Source of the DNA: Tistlia consotensis USBA 355
GTDB lineage: Bacteria > Pseudomonadota > Alphaproteobacteria > Kiloniellales > DSM-21159
Assembly: GCF_900177295.1 (NCBI RefSeq)
Contig: NZ_FWZX01000005.1
Location: 224,259-288,258, forward strand
Direction: 5' to 3'
Length of the DNA stretch: 64,000 nt
Shown: positions 6,834 to 16,111 of the stretch, piece by piece
Numbering within the stretch: position 1 is the stretch's first letter
Layout: every line of letters begins with the position of its first letter
Made by a program: the position numbers and the translations under genes
The notes under the pieces: model-generated
Told to the model about the DNA's origin: nothing
Seen by the model: only the letters and a program-made list of their open reading frames with translations
Databases searched by the model: none

Positions 6834-8945
6834 GTGCCGCACCGCCTCGACCCTCTCCTCTCCCCGCGCTCGGTCGCGATCGTCGGCGCCTCTGCGCGCG
6901 CCGGCAGCGTCGGCCAGCTGACCCTGGCGCAGCTGCTCGCCGCCGGCTTCGCCGGCCGCGTCTTCCCGGTCAATCCGAACTACCGGGAGCTCGAGGGCCT
7001 GGCCTGCTTCCCGGACTGCACCGGCCTGCCGGAGCCGCCGGACCTGGTGGTCTTCTGCCTGCCGAACGAGCGGCTCGAAGCGGCCTTCGACGAGGCCCTG
7101 GCCGCCGGCATGCGCGCCGCGACGATCTTCGCCAGCGGCAGCCCGGCCGGCGACCCCTGCCTGCCGGCGCGCCTGCACGCCAAGGCGCGCGCGGCCGGGG
7201 TGCCGATCTGCGGCCCCAACGGCATGGGCTTCCACAACTTCCGCGACAAGGTCGGGGTCTGCGGCTTCCGCGCCTCGCCGCCGGGGGTCGAGGGCGGCGC
7301 CGTGCTGCTCAGCCATTCGGGCTCGGTGCTCTCGGCCCTGTCGGACTGCGAGGACCGCATCGGCTGGTCGCTCGCCGTCTCGACCGGCAACGAGCTGGTG
7401 ACGAGCCTCGCCGACTACATGGACTGGGCGCTCGACCGGCCGGAGACCGAGGTCATCGCGCTGTTCATGGAGACGGCGCGCGACCCGGCCGGCTTCGCCG
7501 CGGCCCTCGCCCGCGCCGAGGCGCGCGACATCCCCGTGGTCGCGCTCAAGGTCGGGCGCAGCCGGCGCAGCGCGGAGCTGGCGGTCAGCCACTCCGGCGC
7601 GCTGGCCGGCGACGACGCGGTCTACGGCGCGCTCTTCGAGCGCTACGGCGTGACCCGGGTCGAGACGCTGGACGAGCTGGCGGCGACGGTGCAGCTGCTG
7701 CTGCACCCGCGCAAGCCGGCGGCCGGTGGCCTGGCGACGATGCACGACAGCGGCGGCGAGCGCGGCCTCTGGCTCGACCTCGCCGAGCGGCTGGGGGTGC
7801 GCTACGGCCTGCCGAGCCGCGAGACCGTGGCGCGCCTCGCCCGCCGGCTCGATGCCGGCCTGCCGCCGGTCAACCCGCTCGACGCCTGGGGCACCGGGCG
7901 CGACAGCGAGGCGGTCTTCGCCGACTGCCTGACCGCCCTGGCCGAGGACCCGGACACCGCCCTCGCCTTCTTCTGCTTCGACCGCGAGGGCGGCGGCCGG
8001 CTGGAGCCGAGCTACTGCCGGGCCGCCCTGGAGGCGGCGCAGCGCACGAGCAAGCCGGTGGCGCTGGTGACCTCGCGCCACGGCAGCGGCAGCGATCCCC
8101 TGGACCTGGAGCTGACCCGGGCCGGCCTGCCGGTGATCGACGGCGAGTGGTGGGCGCTCAAGGCGGCGAAGCACCTGCTGGACCGCCGCGACCGCGTCCG
8201 CCCGGCCGAGCTGGCGCCCCTGCCGGAGGCCTTCGCGGCGCGCTGGAAGCCCTGGCTGGCGCAGGGGCCGCTCGGCGAGGCCGAGGCGCTGGCGCTGGTC
8301 GCCGAGGCCGGCGTGCCGGCCGTCGCCTGCCGCAGCGCCGAGACGGTCGACGACGCCCTGGAGGCCGCCGAGGCGCTCGGCTATCCGGTCGCGCTCAAGA
8401 CTGCCAAGGCCGGCCTCGCCCACAAGAGCGACGTCGGCGGCGTGCGCCTCGACCTCGGCGACGCGCCGGCGCTGATCCGCGCCTACGCCGAGATGACCGC
8501 GACGCTCGGGCCCAAGGTGCTGGTCTCGGCGATGGCCGAGCCGGGCATCGAGGCGGCGCTCGGCATCCTCGACGACCCCGACTTCGGGCCGGTCGTGGTG
8601 ATCGGCAGCGGCGGCCTGGAGATCGAGGAGGAGAAGGACGCGGCCTTCCTGCTGGCGCCCTTCGACGCCGCGACGGCGGCGCGCGCGATCGGGGGCCTGC
8701 GCCTCGGCCGCAGGCTCGGCGCCGGGCGCGGCCGGCCGGCCCGCGACCTGGCGGCCCTGGCCGAGGCCGCCTCGGCCCTGTCGCGCGCCGCGGTCGCCCT
8801 GGCGGGCACGCTCGGCAGCCTGGACCTCAACCCGGTGATCGTGCAGCGCAGCGGCTGCCTCGCGGTCGACGCGCTGATCGCCGGCCGGCGGCGCGAGGCG
8901 GCGGAGCGGCCGCCGGGCGCGGCGCTGCGGATCGTCGGGACGTGA
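6834..8945 (+). CDS. fused acetate--CoA ligase (ADP-forming) family protein
   Basis: Single-chain acyl-CoA synthetase of 703 residues, starting at a GTG. Domains in order are: CoA-binding Rossmann (about 5-130, SVAIVGASARAGSVG); succinyl-CoA-ligase-like (about 150-420, with AVSHSGALAG, the phospho-histidine-loop region); and ATP-grasp (about 480-700, with YPVALKTA and HKSDVGGV). It should interconvert an acid, CoA and ATP with an acyl-CoA, ADP and phosphate. It overlaps the next MFS gene by GTGA, so import and CoA activation of the same acid is a reasonable inference. The acid is unknown. Confidence 0.87.
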   Translation: MPHRLDPLLSPRSVAIVGASARAGSVGQLTLAQLLAAGFAGRVFPVNPNYRELEGLACFPDCTGLPEPPDLVVFCLPNERLEAAFDEALAAGMRAATIFASGSPAGDPCLPARLHAKARAAGVPICGPNGMGFHNFRDKVGVCGFRASPPGVEGGAVLLSHSGSVLSALSDCEDRIGWSLAVSTGNELVTSLADYMDWALDRPETEVIALFMETARDPAGFAAALARAEARDIPVVALKVGRSRRSAELAVSHSGALAGDDAVYGALFERYGVTRVETLDELAATVQLLLHPRKPAAGGLATMHDSGGERGLWLDLAERLGVRYGLPSRETVARLARRLDAGLPPVNPLDAWGTGRDSEAVFADCLTALAEDPDTALAFFCFDREGGGRLEPSYCRAALEAAQRTSKPVALVTSRHGSGSDPLDLELTRAGLPVIDGEWWALKAAKHLLDRRDRVRPAELAPLPEAFAARWKPWLAQGPLGEAEALALVAEAGVPAVACRSAETVDDALEAAEALGYPVALKTAKAGLAHKSDVGGVRLDLGDAPALIRAYAEMTATLGPKVLVSAMAEPGIEAALGILDDPDFGPVVVIGSGGLEIEEEKDAAFLLAPFDAATAARAIGGLRLGRRLGAGRGRPARDLAALAEAASALSRAAVALAGTLGSLDLNPVIVQRSGCLAVDALIAGRRREAAERPPGAALRIVGT

Positions 8946-10156
8946 CCGCGCCCGACCCGATCCCGCATCCGCCGCTCGAGCAGGCCGGCCGCTTCGAGCG
9001 CCCGCTCGACGCCGCGCGCCGTCGCCGCGGCCTAGTCGCCGTGCTGACCTCGATCCTGGCCGCCGGCCTGACCTTCGGCACGGCGATCCCGCTGATCGCC
9101 CTGCTGCTGGAGCGACGCGGCACCGCGACCTGGCTGATCGGCCTCAACGCCGCGACGCCGATCGTGGCGACCCTGCTGATGGGCTTCCTGCTGCCGGTCC
9201 TGCTGCGCCGGGTGCGCGCCCTGCCGCTGCTGCTCTGCGGCCTCGCGCTGATCGTCGTCTGCTTCCTGCTGATGTCGCAGTTCCGGCAGATCGAGGCCTG
9301 GTTCGTCCTGCGCTTCCTGGTCGGCCTCGGCATGGCGGTGCACTGGATCGTCAGCGAGACCTGGCTCAACGCCCTGGCGCCGAAGTCGAGCCGCGGCCTG
9401 CTGGCCGGGCTCTACGCGACGCTGATGTCGATCGGCTTCGCCGCCGGACCGGCGCTGCTGACCCTGGTCGACCTGGAGGGCTTCGCGCCCTTCGGCTTCA
9501 TCTCCCTGACCGTGGCCCTGGCCGCGCTGCCGCTGCTCTGCGTCGGCGACGCCGCGCCGACCGTCGAGGCCCATGGCGAGCACAGCCGCTGGTCGGCGAT
9601 CCTGGTCGCGCCGACGGTCTTCGCCGCGACCGTGGTCTCCGGGGTCATGGATTCCAGCGTGCTGTCGCTGCTGGCGATCTACGGCCTCAGGATCGGCCTG
9701 CCCCAGGACCAGGCGGTGCTGATGCTCTCGGTGGCCGTCGCCGGCACGGTCTTCCTGCAGGTCCCGCTCGGCTGGCTGTCGGACCACCTCGACCGGCGCG
9801 CGATGCTGCTGGCCTGCGGCGCGGTCGGCGGCGCCGGGGCGCTGGCCCTGCCCTTCGTCGCCGGCCAGCCGCTGCTGCTCTGGCCGCTGCTGTTCGTCTG
9901 GGGCGGCGTCTTCGTCGGGCTCTACACCGTCGCCCTGGCGATGCTCGGCGAGCGCTTCCAGGGCGGCGCCCTGGCCCAGGCCAACGCGCTCTTCGTGATG
10001 GTCTACTGCCTGGGCAACCTCAGCGGACCGCCGCTCGCCGGCGCCGCCATGGACTGGGTCGGCCCGAACGGCCTGCCGGCGATCATGACCGCCGTCTGCA
10101 GCCTCTTCCTGCTGCTCGGCCTGGCCCGGACGCCGTTCGTGCGGCCCCGGCGGTAG
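8942..10156 (+). CDS. MFS transporter, YcaD-like
   Basis: Inner-membrane permease of 404 residues with about 12 hydrophobic segments. The GTG start overlaps the stop of the acyl-CoA synthetase (GTGA), coupling the two. The segment WIVSETWLNALAPKSSRG and the GLYATLMSIGFAAGPAL helix are characteristic of the YcaD group. A second member of the same group lies at 22490-23659. A start further left is excluded because it would lie inside the synthetase. Substrate unknown; coupling suggests an organic acid. Confidence 0.85.
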   Translation: MTAPDPIPHPPLEQAGRFERPLDAARRRRGLVAVLTSILAAGLTFGTAIPLIALLLERRGTATWLIGLNAATPIVATLLMGFLLPVLLRRVRALPLLLCGLALIVVCFLLMSQFRQIEAWFVLRFLVGLGMAVHWIVSETWLNALAPKSSRGLLAGLYATLMSIGFAAGPALLTLVDLEGFAPFGFISLTVALAALPLLCVGDAAPTVEAHGEHSRWSAILVAPTVFAATVVSGVMDSSVLSLLAIYGLRIGLPQDQAVLMLSVAVAGTVFLQVPLGWLSDHLDRRAMLLACGAVGGAGALALPFVAGQPLLLWPLLFVWGGVFVGLYTVALAMLGERFQGGALAQANALFVMVYCLGNLSGPPLAGAAMDWVGPNGLPAIMTAVCSLFLLLGLARTPFVRPRR

Positions 10157-10320
10157 CCGCCGCCCTCCCGTCCCCGCCCACGCCGCTCCGCAGGCCCGCC
10201 CCGCCTCTCGCGCATGGCGGTTATATGATGACTCGGCCGCCCCTGCCCTGCATTGTACGACGACTGAAGCCGGCAGCGGAGACCGGCCGGCCACAACGAA
10301 GAACCAACGGGAGGAACGAG

Positions 10321-11304
10321 ATGCTGAGACGGACCCTGCTTTCCCTTGCCGGTGCCGCCGCGGTGCTGGCGGCGACCGGCTTGGCCGCGCCTGCCGCCCG
10401 GGCCGAGTGGCCGGAGCGGCCGATCACGATCATCGTGCCCTGGGGCGCGGGCGGCGGCACCGATGCGGTCGGCCGCATCATCGCCAGCCTGATGGAGAAG
10501 GACCTCGGCCAGCCGGTCAACGTGGTCAACCGAACGGGCGGCAGCGGCGTCGTCGGCCACTCGGCGATCGCGACGGCCGACCCCGACGGCTACACGCTCG
10601 GCGTCGTCACGGTCGAGATCGCGATGATGCACTGGCAGGGCCTGACCGACCTCTCCTACAAGGACTACGCGGTGCTCGGCCAGGTCAACCTGGACCCCGG
10701 CGGGCTGATGGTCGGCGAGGATTCGCCCTACAAGTCGGCGAAGGACCTGCTGGCCGCGATCAAGGCCAAGCCGAAGGGCACCTTCAAGGCCTCCGGCACC
10801 GGCCAGGGCGGCATCTGGCATCTCGGCCTCGCCGGCTGGATGCTCTCGGAAGGCCTGCCCGGCGACCAGGTGACCTGGGTGCCGAGCCAGGGCTCGGCGC
10901 CCGCGCTCAAGGACATGGTCGCCGGCGGCGTCGATCTCGTGACCTCCTCGCTGGCCGAGGGCCGCGCCCTGATCGAGGCCGGCAAGGTCCGGCCGCTGGC
11001 CAACATGGGCACGGAGCGCCTGGGCATCTTCCCCGACGTGCCGACCCTCAAGGAGGCGACCGGCTCCGACTGGACGGTCGGCGCCTGGCGCGTCATTGCC
11101 GGGCCGAAGGGCATCCCGGACGCGATCGTGCAGAAGGCCTCGGCGTCTCTCGAGAAGGCCTACAAGAGCAAGGAGTTCCAGGACTTCATGAAGAGCCGCG
11201 GCTTCGGGACGGTCTGGCGCGGCCCGAAGGAGGCGACCGAGTTCATGGCCTCCGCCGACAAGGACCTGGGCGAGGTCATGAAGAAGGCCGGCCTGGTCAA
11301 GTAG
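10321..11304 (+). CDS. tctC: tripartite tricarboxylate transporter substrate-binding protein (Bug/TctC family)
   Basis: Periplasmic solute receptor of 327 residues. It has a cleavable signal peptide of about 28 residues ending AARA before EWPERPITIIVPWGAGGGTD, the hallmark N-terminus of Bug proteins. The ATG at 10321 follows GGGAGGAACGAG; an in-frame ATG at 10225 would bury the signal peptide and is rejected. It heads an operon with tctB (100 bases on) and tctA. The family binds carboxylates such as citrate or aromatic acids; the ligand here cannot be read from the sequence. Confidence 0.92.
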   Translation: MLRRTLLSLAGAAAVLAATGLAAPAARAEWPERPITIIVPWGAGGGTDAVGRIIASLMEKDLGQPVNVVNRTGGSGVVGHSAIATADPDGYTLGVVTVEIAMMHWQGLTDLSYKDYAVLGQVNLDPGGLMVGEDSPYKSAKDLLAAIKAKPKGTFKASGTGQGGIWHLGLAGWMLSEGLPGDQVTWVPSQGSAPALKDMVAGGVDLVTSSLAEGRALIEAGKVRPLANMGTERLGIFPDVPTLKEATGSDWTVGAWRVIAGPKGIPDAIVQKASASLEKAYKSKEFQDFMKSRGFGTVWRGPKEATEFMASADKDLGEVMKKAGLVK

Positions 11305-11404
11305 CCCGCGACGGACGGGGCGGGACGGTCCCCGGCGGGCCGTCCCGCCCCGCCGTCCGGCGCCTCGCCTGCCGCCCCCTTCCCTGCCGCGGAGGGTTGC
11401 CCTC

Positions 11405-11914
11405 GTGAAGGTCAACGATGCCGTGCCGGGCGCGATCCTGATCGCGTTCGCCGCCGGGGTCCTCTACCAGACCCTGAGCTTTCCGCCGATGCCGGGCCAG
11501 GACTACGGCCCGGCCCTGTTCCCCCAGATCATCGGCATCCTGATGGTGATCAGCGGCCTCGCGCTGGTCGTCCGCGGCCTGCGGACGCGGCGCGGCAGCG
11601 GCGCCGCGGGCGGCCCGACGGCAGGCGGCCGGATGCTCGAGGTCGCCGACTGGATGCAGTCGCCCGCCCACCTCGCGAACTTCGCGCTGCTGATCGCCCT
11701 GCTGATCTTCTACATCCTGGTCGCCAAGCCGCTCGGCTTCATCCCGACCTCCTTCCTGGTGCTCGCGGCCCTGATGACCCGGCTGCGCGGCCTGAGGCAC
11801 CTCGGCTCCAGCCTGGCCATCGCCGCCGTCGCCACCCTGGCGATCCAGCAGATGTTCGGCGTCATCCTGCGGGTGCCGCTGCCCTGGGGCATCCTGCCCC
11901 CGGTCTCCTGGTAG
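11405..11914 (+). CDS. tctB: tripartite tricarboxylate transporter TctB family protein
   Basis: Small membrane subunit of 169 residues with four hydrophobic segments (about 5-25, 38-58, 97-130, 137-160). It starts at a GTG preceded by GGAGGG. It pairs with the large TctA permease encoded 11 bases downstream to form the sodium- or proton-driven membrane part of the uptake system. TctB proteins are poorly conserved, so the assignment rests on size, topology and position between tctC and tctA. Confidence 0.88.
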   Translation: MKVNDAVPGAILIAFAAGVLYQTLSFPPMPGQDYGPALFPQIIGILMVISGLALVVRGLRTRRGSGAAGGPTAGGRMLEVADWMQSPAHLANFALLIALLIFYILVAKPLGFIPTSFLVLAALMTRLRGLRHLGSSLAIAAVATLAIQQMFGVILRVPLPWGILPPVSW

Positions 11915-11924
11915 GGCCGGCACC

Positions 11925-13424
11925 ATGCATGCGATCGACCTCGCCTTCGGGCTGATCCTCGACCCCTACGTGCTGATGGTCATGATCATGGCCGGGCTGT
12001 TCGGCCTGTTCATGGGCGCGATCCCCGGCCTCTCGGCGACCATGGCGACGGCGCTGCTGGTCCCGGTCACCTTCTTCATGGACCCGGTGCCCGCCCTGGC
12101 CGCCATCGTCACCGCGACGGCCATGGCGATCTTCGCCGGCGACATCCCGGGCGCGCTGCTGCGCATCCCCGGCACGCCGGCCTCGGCGGCCTACGTCGAC
12201 GAGGCCCATGCCATGACCCGCCGGGGCAAGGCCGAGCTGGCGCTCGGCGTCAGCCTGTCGAGCGCGATCATCGGCGGCCTGTTCGGCAGCGCCGTGCTGG
12301 CCAGCTCGGCGCCGGTGCTCGCCGACATCGCGCTCAACTTCAGCTCCTTCGAGTACTTCTGGCTGGCCTGTATGGGCCTGACCTGCGCCGCCTTCGTCGC
12401 CTCCGACGAGCCGCTGAAGGGCTTCGTCTCGCTGCTGCTCGGCCTGTTCATCGCGACCATCGGCATCGACCCGATGTCCGGCTTCCCGCGCTTCACCTTC
12501 GGCAACGTCGACCTGATGGGCGGCATCAACTTCATCCCGGCGATGATCGGCATGTTCGCGCTGGCCGAGGTGATCCGCAGCGTCACCACCGTGAACCCGC
12601 AGCCGAAGGCGCCGCAGGAGAGGATCGGCAACGTCTTCAAGGGCCTCGGCCCGGTGCTCGGGCGCTACAAGCTGAACCTGCTGCGCGGCAGCGTGATCGG
12701 CACGCTGGTCGGCGCCCTGCCCGGCGCCGGCTCGGACATCGCCGCCTGGATCTCCTACGCCGTCTCCAAGAAGTTCTCGCGCGAGAAGGAGAAGTTCGGC
12801 ACCGGCCACCCCGAGGGCATCGTCGACGCCGGCTCCTCGAACAACGCCGGGCTCGGCGGCGCCTGGGTCCCGGCCCTGGTCTTCGGCATCCCCGGCGACT
12901 CGATCACCGCGATCGTCATCGGCGTGCTCTACATGAAGGGCATGAACCCCGGGCCGACGGTGTTCCTCTACCACCCGGAGCTGATCTACGCGGTCTTCCT
13001 GTCATTCTTCCTGGCCAACCTGCTGCTGTTCCCGCTCGGCCTGCTGGCGATCAAGTCGTCGAAGCAGCTGCTGCACGTGCCGCGCGGCGTGCTGATGCCG
13101 CTGATCCTGATGTTCTGCATCGTCGGCACCTTCGCCATCAACAACACGGTCTTCGACGTCGGCGTCATGCTGGTGCTCGGCCTGATCGCCTACATGATGG
13201 AGGAGAACGGCTTCCCGGTCGCCCCGGCGATCCTGGGGCTGGTGCTCGGGCCGCTGCTCGAGGACTCCTTCATGACCTCGATGATCAAGTCGGACGGCAA
13301 CCTGCTGGCCTTCTTCGAGCGGCCGATCGCCGCCGGGCTCGGCGTGGTCACGCTGCTGATCTGGATCGCGCCGCTGTTCATCCACCTGCGCCGCCGCTAC
13401 GCCTCGCCGGCGGGAGACGTGTAG
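11925..13424 (+). CDS. tctA: tripartite tricarboxylate transporter permease TctA
   Basis: Large inner-membrane permease of 499 residues with about 11-12 membrane segments. The N-terminal half carries the conserved block AIPGLSATMATALLVPVTF and GDIPGALLRIPGTPASAAY; the second half has ALPGAGSDIAAWISY and FGIPGDSITAI, the internal repeat of the family. It translocates the carboxylate delivered by the Bug protein. It is the last gene of the operon; a perfect 20-base inverted repeat lies 21 bases after its stop. Confidence 0.93.
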   Translation: MHAIDLAFGLILDPYVLMVMIMAGLFGLFMGAIPGLSATMATALLVPVTFFMDPVPALAAIVTATAMAIFAGDIPGALLRIPGTPASAAYVDEAHAMTRRGKAELALGVSLSSAIIGGLFGSAVLASSAPVLADIALNFSSFEYFWLACMGLTCAAFVASDEPLKGFVSLLLGLFIATIGIDPMSGFPRFTFGNVDLMGGINFIPAMIGMFALAEVIRSVTTVNPQPKAPQERIGNVFKGLGPVLGRYKLNLLRGSVIGTLVGALPGAGSDIAAWISYAVSKKFSREKEKFGTGHPEGIVDAGSSNNAGLGGAWVPALVFGIPGDSITAIVIGVLYMKGMNPGPTVFLYHPELIYAVFLSFFLANLLLFPLGLLAIKSSKQLLHVPRGVLMPLILMFCIVGTFAINNTVFDVGVMLVLGLIAYMMEENGFPVAPAILGLVLGPLLEDSFMTSMIKSDGNLLAFFERPIAAGLGVVTLLIWIAPLFIHLRRRYASPAGDV

Positions 13425-13445
13425 AGCCATCCCGGCGCTGGCCCG

Positions 13446-13502
13446 CTCCCCCGCCCGGCCACCCATTCCAGGATACGGTCGTTGGGTGGCCGGGCGGGGG
13501 AG
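13446..13502. repeat. perfect 20-bp inverted repeat after tctA
   Basis: Arms at 13446-13465 and 13483-13502 are exact inverted copies (CTCCCCCGCCCGG... and its complement) with a 17-base loop. The position between tctA and the next gene suggests an RNA stem that ends or protects the tct transcript. There is no T-tract, so it would not be a classical intrinsic terminator. Its stem differs from that of the 6.7 kb element. Confidence 0.75.
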
Positions 13503-13537
13503 AGGGCTGGAGCCGCACCATCCAACGGGAGATATTC

Positions 13538-14434
13538 ATGAGCGAGAAGCAAGCCATCGGCTTCGTCGGCGCCGGCCTGATGGGCCACGGCATGGCCAAG
13601 CACCTGCTGGCCGCGGGCCATCCCCTGACCATCCTCGGCCACCGCAACCGCCAGCCGGTCGACGACCTGGTCGGCCGCGGCGCCAGGGAGGCGAAGACGC
13701 CGGCCGAGCTGGCCGCGGCCAGCGAGATCGTCTTCCTCTGCCTGCCGATGTCGGACCAGGTCGAGGCCGTCGTCGCCGGCCCCGACGGGCTGCTGCAGGG
13801 CGCCCGCGAGGGCCTGATCGTCGTCGACACCTCGACGGCCGAGCCGGGCTCGACCCTGCGCCTCGCCGAGGCCGCCGCGGCCAGGGGCGTGCGCTACGTC
13901 GACGCGCCGCTGACGCGCACGCCGAAGGAGGCCGAGGAGGGCCGGCTCAACACCATGGTCGGCGCGGACAAGGCGCTGTTCGACCAGCTCAAGCCGGTGA
14001 TGGCCTGCTACGCCGAGAACGTGTTCCACGTCGGGCCGCTCGGCGCCGGGCACAAGCTGAAGCTGATCAACAACTTCATCGCCATGGGCCTGGCCAGCCT
14101 GGTCGCCGAGGCGGTGGCGACGGCGCGCAGCGTCGGCGTCGACCTGGCGCAGCTCAACGCCCTGGTCTCGGCCGGGCCGGTCAACAGCGGCATCTTCCAG
14201 CGCATGATGGCCCAGGCCCTGGAGCAGGATCCCTCGGGCCTGCAGTTCGCGATCCGCAACGCCCGCAAGGACCTGCGCTACTTCAACGCCATGGCCTCGG
14301 AGGCCGGCCTGGTCGGCCTGATGGCGCCGGCGGCCCTGCAGACCATGACCCTGGCGACCGCCAGCGGCCACGGCGAGGAGCTGGTGCCGCAGCTGGTCGA
14401 CGTGCTGAGCGAGATGAACGGGGCGAAGGGCTAG
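13538..14434 (+). CDS. NAD(P)-dependent oxidoreductase, beta-hydroxyacid dehydrogenase family
   Basis: Cytoplasmic dehydrogenase of 298 residues. The N-terminal dinucleotide motif is GFVGAGLMGHGMAKHLL (about 8-24). The helical C-terminal domain contains GAGHKLKLINNF, which holds the catalytic lysine of this family. Relatives are 3-hydroxyisobutyrate, tartronate-semialdehyde and glutamate/succinate-semialdehyde reductases. It lies 113 bases after tctA across the hairpin and may act on the imported carboxylate or its product. ATG start preceded by GGGAG. Confidence 0.88.
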   Translation: MSEKQAIGFVGAGLMGHGMAKHLLAAGHPLTILGHRNRQPVDDLVGRGAREAKTPAELAAASEIVFLCLPMSDQVEAVVAGPDGLLQGAREGLIVVDTSTAEPGSTLRLAEAAAARGVRYVDAPLTRTPKEAEEGRLNTMVGADKALFDQLKPVMACYAENVFHVGPLGAGHKLKLINNFIAMGLASLVAEAVATARSVGVDLAQLNALVSAGPVNSGIFQRMMAQALEQDPSGLQFAIRNARKDLRYFNAMASEAGLVGLMAPAALQTMTLATASGHGEELVPQLVDVLSEMNGAKG

Positions 14435-14457
14435 CGGTAGCGCTACTCCGCTCCATG

Positions 14458-14553
14458 GTTCGACGGGCTCACCATGAAGCGAAAGGGGACCAACCCGCCC
14501 GGTCGGTCCCCTAACTATCGTTCCCCGAATTCGCTGAGCTTGTCGAAGGGCGG
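14458..14553. repeat. dispersed paired palindromic repeat, copy B, with internal hairpin
   Basis: A left arm at 14458-14483 (TTCGACGGGCTCACC then TGAAGCGAA) faces a degenerate right arm at about 14529-14553 (GAGCTTGTCGAAGGG). Between them 14484-14491 and 14505-14512 form a perfect 8-bp stem (AGGGGACC with GGTCCCCT). The copy lies between two convergent genes, where a bidirectional terminator would be expected. It belongs to the same family as the copies near 1.3, 28.5 and 44.3 kb. Confidence 0.65.
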
Positions 14554-14565
14554 AGCGAAAGCTCC

Positions 14566-15798
14566 CTATTCCGCCGCCAGCAGCTCCGCGTCGCGCTGCC
14601 GGACCGTGCCGGGCAGCGGCTCCTCGTCCAGCGAGGCGACCGGGCAGGCCTCGCGGATCTGCTGGTGGAACAGGCGCAGCGAGGACTCGATGCGCGACAG
14701 CGGCCCCGGATCGTAGCCGTGCGAGGCGAGGCCCTGCTGGACCCGCTCGGACAGCCAGCGGTCCTCCTCGCCGACCTTGCCGTTGATCCGGTAGTTGAGA
14801 TAGCGCAGCAGGCGCATCTCGCGGCGCTCGTCCTTGTGGCCGTAGATGCCGTAGCGCACCTGGCAGCGGGTCGGCCCGAGCGGCAGGATCTGGAAGTAGT
14901 CGACGCAGTCCGGATAGAAGTCGAGGCCGATGTTCGGCGGCATGGTGAAGAACAGCCACTGCTTGCGCAGCTGCTCCGGGTAGGCGGCCAGCACCGTCGG
15001 CGCCAGCTTCTGGTACATCCGCTCGACCCAGTTCGACGAGGGCCGCTGCTTGAGCGTCGAGATCGAGCCGGCGACGCCGTGGGCGTTCTCGAAGCCCTCC
15101 ATCTGGTTATCGAGCATCCGGTGGTAGCCGGGATGGCCGAGCGGGATGTGATAGTTCTCCAGGTTGTTGTCGACGCCGACCTTCCAGTTGGCGTCCCAGA
15201 CCATGTCGTCGCCGAACTCGATGCGCTCCATCTCCTCGAGGCGGTAGGGCTTCAGGTGCTCGGCGAAGTCGCCCCAGGTCTCGGCGACGCTGTCCGGGCC
15301 CTGATGGTCCTCGGGCCGGGCGACGCGCACGAAGACGAAGCCGAAGAAGACCTCCAGCTCGATCTCCCGGAGGCCGAGCGTGGCCTTGTCGAGGCCGGGA
15401 AAGCTCCTCTCGCTCGGCACGCCCTTGAGCCGCCCGTCGAGCTCGTAGGCCCAGCCGTGATAGGGGCAGACCACGGCCTTCGGGCAGTTGCCGGTGCCGT
15501 CGAGCAGCTTCGAGCCACGGTGCCGGCAGACGTTGGCGAAGGCGCGCACGACGCCGTCGTCGCCGCGCAGCACCAGCACCGAATCGCGCATCAGCTCGAG
15601 CACGAAATAGTCGCCGGGCTGGCGCACGTCGTTGGCGTGACAGGCGATCTGCCAGCTGCCCAGGATGACCCGCTGGTATTCCAGGTCGAGCAGCTCGGCG
15701 TTGCGGTAGGTCCAGGCCGGCAGTCCGCGCACGGGATCGTCTGTGGTCGTGGGCATGGGGGTCTCGCCGCCACGCGTCGCGGTGTCGAGCGGCGCCAT
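14566..15798 (-). CDS. Rieske [2Fe-2S] aromatic ring-hydroxylating oxygenase alpha subunit family protein
   Basis: Terminal oxygenase of 410 residues. The Rieske cluster ligands are Cys91, His93, Cys111 and His114 (CRHRG ... CPYHGW). The mononuclear iron site lies in VDNNLENYHIPLGHPG, giving the usual Asn/Glu/His arrangement. Sequence and length resemble single-component relatives acting on quaternary amines (choline monooxygenase, GbcA, CntA types) as well as aromatic oxygenases. The ATG at 15798 is preceded by GGAG and is preferred over the ATG at 15756. No reductase partner is adjacent, so electrons must come from elsewhere. Substrate not assignable; a link with the GcvT-like demethylation cassette is conceivable. 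Confidence 0.87.
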   Translation of the reverse strand: MAPLDTATRGGETPMPTTTDDPVRGLPAWTYRNAELLDLEYQRVILGSWQIACHANDVRQPGDYFVLELMRDSVLVLRGDDGVVRAFANVCRHRGSKLLDGTGNCPKAVVCPYHGWAYELDGRLKGVPSERSFPGLDKATLGLREIELEVFFGFVFVRVARPEDHQGPDSVAETWGDFAEHLKPYRLEEMERIEFGDDMVWDANWKVGVDNNLENYHIPLGHPGYHRMLDNQMEGFENAHGVAGSISTLKQRPSSNWVERMYQKLAPTVLAAYPEQLRKQWLFFTMPPNIGLDFYPDCVDYFQILPLGPTRCQVRYGIYGHKDERREMRLLRYLNYRINGKVGEEDRWLSERVQQGLASHGYDPGPLSRIESSLRLFHQQIREACPVASLDEEPLPGTVRQRDAELLAAE

Positions 15799-16111
15799 CG
15801 GCACTCTCCAAACGTGGTTCTTTCGGGAAGGCGGTCGCGTCTGCGGTCGCCATTGACTGAACGTTTGTTTAATCAAAAAATCGGCAAAAGTCAAGACGTG
15901 GCAATAACTAAGCGCGTCCAGGCTTGGGAAGAACTCTGAAAATCCCTGAGGAATCCGGCGGTTAATTCGAGTCCTCGCAGGTGGCCGGCCAGCCGTCGCA
16001 GCGAGGCTTTTTCCAAGTCCGCCGCGAAGAACCTGTGCCGGGATTTCCCTTCGCGGCCGCGCGCGTGCCGGCCAGAGTAGGCGCCCCGCAGCCGCACCAG
16101 GGAGATCCGCC
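15799..16111. promoter_or_regulatory. divergent intergenic leader with terminator-like hairpin
   Basis: This 313-base gap separates the Rieske and MDR genes. An AT-rich core at 15853-15905 contains TTGACTGA and, 17 bases after TTGACT, AAAAAT (15876-15881), a possible rightward promoter. On the plus strand CCTCGC (15973-15978) pairs with GCGAGG (16001-16006), followed by CTTTTT (16007-16012). This resembles an intrinsic terminator about 100 bases before the MDR start, so transcriptional attenuation is possible. I see no coding capacity worth reporting. Confidence 0.4.
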
